Below are positions 58,411 through 64,000 of a DNA stretch of 64,000 nt, piece by piece. Below the pieces are notes generated by a model, which made no database searches, was not told where the DNA came from, and saw nothing but the letters and a program-made list of their open reading frames with translations. The first letter of the stretch is position 1. Every line of letters starts with the position of its first letter. Position numbers and translations under genes: made by a program. This DNA comes from Phanerochaete sordida (taxonomy: Eukaryota > Basidiomycota > Agaricomycetes > Polyporales > Phanerochaetaceae), in contig BPQB01000040.1 in assembly GCA_019973155.2 (NCBI GenBank), positions 62,001 through 126,000 of the forward strand. The letters run 5' to 3'.

Positions 58411-59717
58411 ACCTTCCGACGCTCAGCACGTCGAGGTATGCCAGCAGAGTTTCGAGCAAGGTAGCCGTCGGTGGAGAACATGTGCATCACGCATCCCCGC
58501 CCCGGCGCGGTATATATGGACACGCGCTTTGGGGCCCTGGTCGACAGGCCGGGATTACCTAGGCACTCTGTTTTTCGGGCGTGCCTGGCATTCATGCTGA
58601 CAAATCCCTGCCTATGCCACGGATCCCGAGCAGCTCGTGGCCCGCTGCGTCGTCCGGCCACAAGCCAGTCCCATATGGCGTGCTGGCGCACGACGGCCGC
58701 ACGCTCGCGCGGCCCGTCGCTCGGCGGCACCAGAAGCAGCCCTGCGCGCGCAACGCTGCTTGGCACGCCCGCGCGCAGCTGCGTCAGGGCGGCGGCCCCG
58801 GTAGCCTCAGCGGGCGGCGCGCTGACGACCCTCGGCGGCGCGCGAGGCCCTGGCGCGCCGCAGCCCCCGCCGGGCAGCTGACATACGCGAGCGCGGCGCC
58901 GCGCGCGTCGATCCTCCCCGCCCTCTGCCGTGCGCCACAACGCGCGGCGCCTTTTCGCCCGCGGTGCCCTGCGCTGCCCGGCGGTCGCTGACCAAGCCGC
59001 GGCCGGTCATGGCGCGCCCTCGGGACCGCCCTGCCCTTGTCCTGCGCGCGGTGTCCGTGCAGTTCGTGCTATGTCCGCCGTGGGCCGTCTGCGCAGAGGA
59101 GCGACGCTGCAGGGAATTCCAGCGCGGACGACGAGCCCCGCTGACTTTGCTTACCTGAGCCGGGATACCCGTGTTAAAGCTGACATACCTTGTTGTTCGC
59201 AGGCGAACGAAGCCGATGGGATCGTACGCACTTCCTCCGTCGGTCGCGCTAAACCTTCTGATGGTCTTCTCATCGTTCGTTCAGATATCTGTGCTTTGCC
59301 CGATCCGGGGATCAGGTCAGCGGTGCTGGAGCCAGAGAATACATCGCAACATCGAGGTGGCCTGCGCACGTCAGAGTGCTAAACGGCGTCTTAATCTACA
59401 CCGATTATACGACGAGAAACTCTGCACAGTCTGCGCTACGGCTACTTATGACCACGGAGGCACACGGCGCGGCAACTTATTGCCAGTAAGTATGTCGTTT
59501 AAGTCGCGCATCATAGGTTCCGAACACAGACGCTGTCTTGTGCTCAGGGCGCGTTATGCGCGGTATGACGGCGACATGTAAGTAAAGCCCTTCTCAGTCA
59601 CAGGGACGGTGTACTGGATCAAGCACTGCATAGCACAGCGCAGGCTCGTTCAGTCTAAAATACTCCTCCACGTTGTTTGGAAGATGACAGGTCACTCCCA
59701 GTTGATTCTCTATATAA

Positions 59718-59767
59718 TGCTTGGCGGTAGACTCTGCAGCAGGCAAAATATCGTCTACCGCCAAGCA
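59718..59767. repeat. 15-bp perfect inverted repeat with 20-nt loop
   Basis: TGCTTGGCGGTAGAC (59718-59732) pairs fully with GTCTACCGCCAAGCA (59753-59767). A TATATAAT string directly precedes the left arm. RNA from either strand would form a strong 15-bp stem. Confidence 0.85.
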
Positions 59768-60459
59768 CTGTAGCTCCGCATGAGTCCGTGCTCTTTGAGG
59801 TCGTGGACTCCGGTCATCGGGGGAGCGTGTCAAGCTAGTCAAGCTACCGCTACCACCAGAGACCGACCTGAGGCCGCTGCTGTATGTCTGGCCCTCATGT
59901 AGAGGACACCAGAGTATGAAGATGACGTATGATTGTCTCCTTTCCAAACAACTATGGTGGGACACGGCTGCTACAAGGGATTATTCGACGGGCTGACTGA
60001 TCCCGCCTGTTGCCCGCCTGCGACCTACCGCTGCGATAGCTGGCCTCGGAGCATTCCAAGAGCATTCATGTCTCAGATGGAGCTCCATGAGCCGTCCTTC
60101 GCTATTACCGTATATAACACGCCGAGGACAGGTTCCCTGCAGCCCATCGCGCACAAGGACGCCGCGCACGCTTTGCGGGTGCACTGCATTTTCGCGCCTG
60201 TTTTCCCATGTCTCCCGATCAACTCTAAATTGCTATCTGCATTCGTCACGAGAACACTCTGATTTTGACGTCTCAGACGAAGGAGTGGTTGCCTTCCCGC
60301 AGCGAAATCTATACGTACAGATACAGACCGGAGGCGAATATTTCAAGCCCAGTCGGGGTCCTGGGCCGTTACAGACTGGTAGGCGACCGTTGGAGACGCC
60401 ATGTTGACGGCGGCCATCACGTCGGCCACGTCGGTGGCGGCGAGCAGACGCTCTATGGA

Positions 60460-60645
60460 CGTTCGGGACGCTCGAAAAAAACACGCTTTCGGATGGCGGA
60501 GCACGAAAAGTGGTCTGCAAAGGGCAGATTTCGTCTGGAAGGGGGGTGCCGACCCCCCTTTCAGAATTTCTGCCTGCAAATGCACCGACAGAGTGGTATT
60601 AGCACTCCGCCCTCCGTCCGATGACATGCCTGACGTGCCGACAGG
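60460..60645. repeat. Imperfect foldback element, about 90-nt arms
   Basis: Around the centre GGGGGGTGCCGACCCCCC the flanks pair outward with small gaps: AAGGGGGGT/ACCCCCCTT, then GCAGA...TCTG against CAGAATTTCTGC, then TCGGA and GGCGGAG blocks against their complements near 60605-60620. The whole resembles a short foldback transposon or a hairpin-RNA locus. Outer limits are approximate. No target-site duplication was identified with confidence. Confidence 0.55.
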
Positions 60646-60920
60646 GTTTTGAGTTGAAATCTGGTCTGTAAACCGCTTCAGATGCCTGCGGGAAGGCAAC
60701 CAGTGCCGCATCGATCTGGCAGGGGAAGCTGAGACCGTCTGCGTCGCTCGCTGCGTCCGCCGCGCAGAGGATGCCCGCGTGTGGCGTCAATCAGGCTGTG
60801 TCACGGCGACGGGGTGACAGGCGTGATTGCCCGAATGGGAGTGCGAAGTTCGCACGACAACACGTGCAAACAGGCGGGGCACGCTTGGGCGACGTCGAGT
60901 TGGCAGAGGCGAACGAGCTT

Positions 60921-60930
60921 GCACTTTATA
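60921..60930 (+). promoter_or_regulatory. TATA-like element of the phosphatase gene
   Basis: CTTTATA within GCACTTTATA lies about 34 bp before the ATG at 60959. It is close for a TATA box, so the leader would be very short or the element inactive. Confidence 0.35.
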
Positions 60931-60958
60931 CCCTTCCTCTCCCTGCAAGTGCCATCCC

Positions 60959-62910
60959 ATGGCGTCCACAGACTCGGCACCGCCGAGCCACAGCGAGCAG
61001 GCAAGCACCCGCTCCCCGTCCTCCCGCACACACTCCGTTTTCACGAGTCAGACACTCTGCGCACAGGATTCGAAGGGAACGGAACCACAGGCGGCGGAGA
61101 CGGTTACGCAGCCCGCAGGCGCACAAGGCTCTCAAAACGACACCACACAGGCCGCACAAGACGACGTCGCGGCCGGACACACCCGCGACGAGGTGCCGAA
61201 CGGCGCTGTGAACGCGTCGGGTGATCAGCCAGCCACCACCGCCCATGCGGGGCCCGCCCCGTCCACGTCGGCCCAGCCGGCGCAGGCAGCCGCTGGAGCT
61301 GACCGCATAGCCGCAGACGCATCGAGCTCGGCGTTGGCGGGTCGAGGAGGAAAGGCGGATGAAGCAGCGAAGGCCAAAGACGCTGAGAAGGACCGTGCGT
61401 CGCTGAACACAAGTACGCAGACCTACGCTCGTAGTCAGTCTACGCGACAGAAAGAGACCAAGTCTGTGTCAGAACTCGCGCACACTGCCTCGTCCGCGGC
61501 CGAAGAACCCAAGAAGGCGAAGGCGTCGTCCAAGAAGACCAAGCCGAAAGGCAACAAGGCGAAGGGCTCTCTCTTCTCCAGGCTCTTCCACGTCTTCGTG
61601 CCCTGTGTCGGATCGAAGCAGCCAATCGAGCTTGATGTCGAGAAACCTCGCCAGCCCGAACCTACGGGCCCCACGGCGACCGAGCTCAAGGAGAAGCAGG
61701 TCGCCAAAGAAGCCGAGGACCTCCCTCCCGAACCGTCCACCTCAGAGCCTGCTACCGCGACAGAACCGGCACCCAAACCAACCGAACAGGAGGAGCCCCG
61801 CGGTACGCCAGTGCCGCCCCCATTGCAACTGGTTGACGTACCCCCTCCATCAGACGACCCCACGGTCGTCGTGCCGCCAACGCCGACAAAGTCGCTGCTG
61901 CCCAGGGAAGAAGGCGGAGGTGTGCTCTCGGGCTCGGTGCAGCCCATCGGCTCGAAGGGGGATGAGGTCGCGCAGGAGCATAGAGATTCTGATCCCGAGT
62001 CTGATGGCTCGACGAGTTTCACCGACGAGGAGGATGTCGAAGAGCCCAATCCCATAGACGAGGTCGAGGATGAGGAAGAGCGACTGATCCTGAACGGCGG
62101 GGCTGGAATTCCTACAGGACCTGTGCGTATTATTCCTTGCGCACATGGTGGGTGACGTCGCTCGGCGCTAACGATGTTGGTTTCGCTAGGACGGCGTCCC
62201 TCGGCCGTTGCTCCCTCCACTATCGCCCAAGCACGCAGGAAGGAAATGTCTTGTGCTCGATCTGGACGAGACCTTGGTCCACAGTAGCTTTAAGGTAAGC
62301 ATGGTGTTCCTTTCGCACGTCCTGCGGCTTATCTCCGGTCTTCAGTCAATACAACAAGCAGACTACGTGGTACCGGTGGAGATCGAGTATCACTGGCACA
62401 ATGTCTATGTGATCAAGCGTCCAGGTGTAGATAACTTCCTGAAGAAGATGGGCGAGATCTATGAAGTCGTCGTGTTCACGGCGAGTCTGAGCAAGGTATG
62501 CGGATCGCACGTTCGCTGGATGATGTCGCTGACATCCATTCAATAGTACGCTGATCCAGTCCTGGACAAATTGGACGTGCATCGCGTCGTCGCGCACCGT
62601 CTCTTCCGAGAAAGCTGCTACAATCACAGGGGCAATTACGTCAAGGTGTGTAGCAATCGCGTGTCTGCTGGCCCTACACTTGCTGACGCTGCGGCTTTGA
62701 TAGGACTTATCGCAACTCGGACGACCAATAGCGGATACCATCATCATAGATAACTCGCCAGCATCCTACATCTTCCATCCGAACAATGCCGTCCCGGTGT
62801 CGTCGTGGTTCAATGATCCCCACGACACGGAGCTCACTGACCTCGTCCCCTTCCTTGCTGATCTCGGCCAGGTAGAAGACGTGCGCGGGGTCCTTGACGG
62901 AGGGCTATAG
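60959..62910 (+). CDS. Psr1-like CTD-type phosphatase (FCP1/NIF domain)
   Basis: Exons 60959-62122, 62190-62294, 62346-62495, 62547-62645 and 62704-62910 give 574 aa. The N-terminal 400 residues are Ala/Ser/Pro rich and acidic near the end, with a hydrophobic patch ([15 protein letters not shown]) that may associate with membrane. The catalytic domain starts [15 protein letters not shown]; the nucleophile is D412 in the DLDET motif. It continues [57 protein letters not shown] and [21 protein letters not shown]. Fungal Psr1/Psr2 act at the plasma membrane in the sodium and general stress response; a nuclear small-CTD-phosphatase role is the alternative. All exons are in phase. Confidence 0.9.
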
Positions 62911-63900
62911 GGTCTCACATCCTCCTACATCGTCTCCTCGGATCTCGCCCACGGACTGACTCGTCTATACCATACCATCCCCTCTTGTGGCGCGTCCTCG
63001 CCTGTCTCTCGTCTATCCTATCGTTGCATTTCCGCGGCACGTCACGTCCTCTTCGAGACGCCTGCTGTGCATACTAGGAGCTCCTTGGCCCCGCATCCTT
63101 CGACCTTCCCGTCTGTGTCACACTCATCCCAGCTTCCATATACCCCTCGCATCGCGTCCAATTGCTAATCGTCGTCCCGTTGCAACCTCTACTCAAGTTG
63201 CTGTGTCTCCCCTTTGGACACTCCGTTCCGTCGGCCCTTCCCGCCTTGCATCCGCCCCTTCCGTTCTCCAACGTCGGTGCAGAGTGTCTCGCGCCTACCA
63301 CACGCTCCTTTTAACCCACCCACGATGTAACCGTGCATGTCTCGCTTACTTACCAAAAAGCTTTCTGTCAGGTATTTTCTTGAGAGCCTTTTGCGTGAAG
63401 ACTCCTGCCACTCCATACCTTGTTCCCGCGTTCGCTTCGTCTTCTTCCTCTTCGTCTCCCTATGTCGTTTGTCTCTTCGCCAGGCCACCCATGCGGCAAC
63501 ATATATTCTTATATTATTCTCTCAGCCTTTATTCACGAATCTTATGACCGCCGAACGTTGGTTTGTGGGAGATCCTTTCGCACAGCTCTTATGACATTTG
63601 CTATGACTACCGGTGACAAAAAGTAGATACACACGCTGAATGATTGCATCATGTCCTTGTCGTGTTTTTCATTATACCCTGGCGCACTCGCGGACCGGTC
63701 CTGAGGCTAGTGAAGGCTAGCGAGAGGGCTTTCCGTTCTCGCGTCCATTTCTGATAAATGTCTCAGAGGGTGCCCGAGGCGAGGAGGTGCACGCCCATTG
63801 GCTGACGAACGACGTGTGAAAGTAGGGATTGCCGCCGGCAACTCTATCAGAGTGCACGCTGTAAGCCCTCCGCGGGTCCTTGGCTCTAATCCGCCCTGCC
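62911..63900. other. Intergenic region after the phosphatase
   Basis: CT-rich sequence and a frame from about 62987 to 63547 that lacks domains and looks like pyrimidine-rich non-coding DNA. The end is the putative promoter of the gene starting at 63901. Confidence 0.4.
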
Positions 63901-64000
63901 ATGTCCAACCCGTCCCACATCCTCATCGCACGCAACTCGCGGGGCCTCAGCGGGCCGTCTGCGGCGCTCAGCTCGCCGACCGAGACGCATGCCGCCGCCG
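63901..64000 (+). CDS. Start of a gene cut by the window end (partial)
   Basis: ATG in the context GCCATGTCC opens an uninterrupted frame to the end of the window (MSNPSHILIARNSRGL, then Ser/Ala/Pro). Codon use is GC-rich like its neighbours. Too short to identify. Confidence 0.35.
   Translation, partial: MSNPSHILIARNSRGLSGPSAALSSPTETHAAA

Larger units (their letters stand above)
58411..60958. other. Gene-poor stretch with two inverted-repeat structures
   Basis: No gene is supported. It carries the hairpin at 59718-59767 and the long foldback around 60460-60645, both listed separately, plus the phosphatase promoter. Confidence 0.4.

Noticed and set aside
1..64000. CRISPR arrays, bacterial operators, riboswitches or ribosome-binding sites
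   Set aside because: The window is fungal nuclear DNA with spliceosomal introns; no spaced direct-repeat array or bacterial signal was seen.

Overview
The window looks like nuclear DNA of a filamentous basidiomycete, probably an Agaricomycete of the polypore type. It is GC-rich. Its genes are split by many 49-70 nt introns with GTRNGT...YAG ends. It carries three P450s, one with three N-terminal membrane helices, and a TPP1/Est3-like, a TAF12 and a Pam16 gene of eukaryotic type. The lineage is inferred; no rRNA or marker gene is present to fix it. All gene models below were spliced by hand from frame, phase and family motifs.

Region 1 (about 4.2-20 kb) is an accessory block. It holds an array of related, unrecognised zinc-finger proteins, all on the + strand: A (4267-6534), D (10641-13324) and E (18182-19958). 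Each has three consecutive C2H2-like fingers with two introns at identical positions and phases, followed by a long low-complexity tail. A fourth member, B (6997-8298), keeps only the tail signature. Decayed copy-like sequence lies between D and E. The block is bracketed by two near-identical tRNA-Val(AAC) genes in opposite orientation, at 2135-2208 and 22391-22464. This array is my best candidate for something undescribed.

Region 2 (20.4-36.4 kb) is mostly housekeeping or conserved genes: TAF12, a small signal-peptide/one-TM protein, a degenerate protein kinase, a SPRY plus F-box-like protein, a very large TPP1/Est3 (shelterin)-like protein of about 1,418 aa, and a divergent pair, PAM16 and RPA43 (RNA polymerase I), sharing a 191 bp promoter.

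Region 3 (36.9-47.6 kb) looks like a metabolic cluster. Two related P450s flank an unrelated three-TM P450, followed by a convergent glycerophosphoinositol-permease-like MFS transporter. Several of these genes have clear TATA boxes.

Region 4 (50.2-64 kb) has a LIM-LIM-C1-RhoGAP protein, the fatty-acid elongase dehydratase PHS1, an AP-1-like bZIP factor, a Psr1-like CTD-type phosphatase and the first codons of a gene running off the end. Several non-coding stretches carry strong inverted repeats, including a foldback around 60.55 kb. Very short exons recur: 8 nt in the transporter, 14 nt in a P450, 15 nt in the SPRY gene, and an ATG-only coding exon in PAM16.
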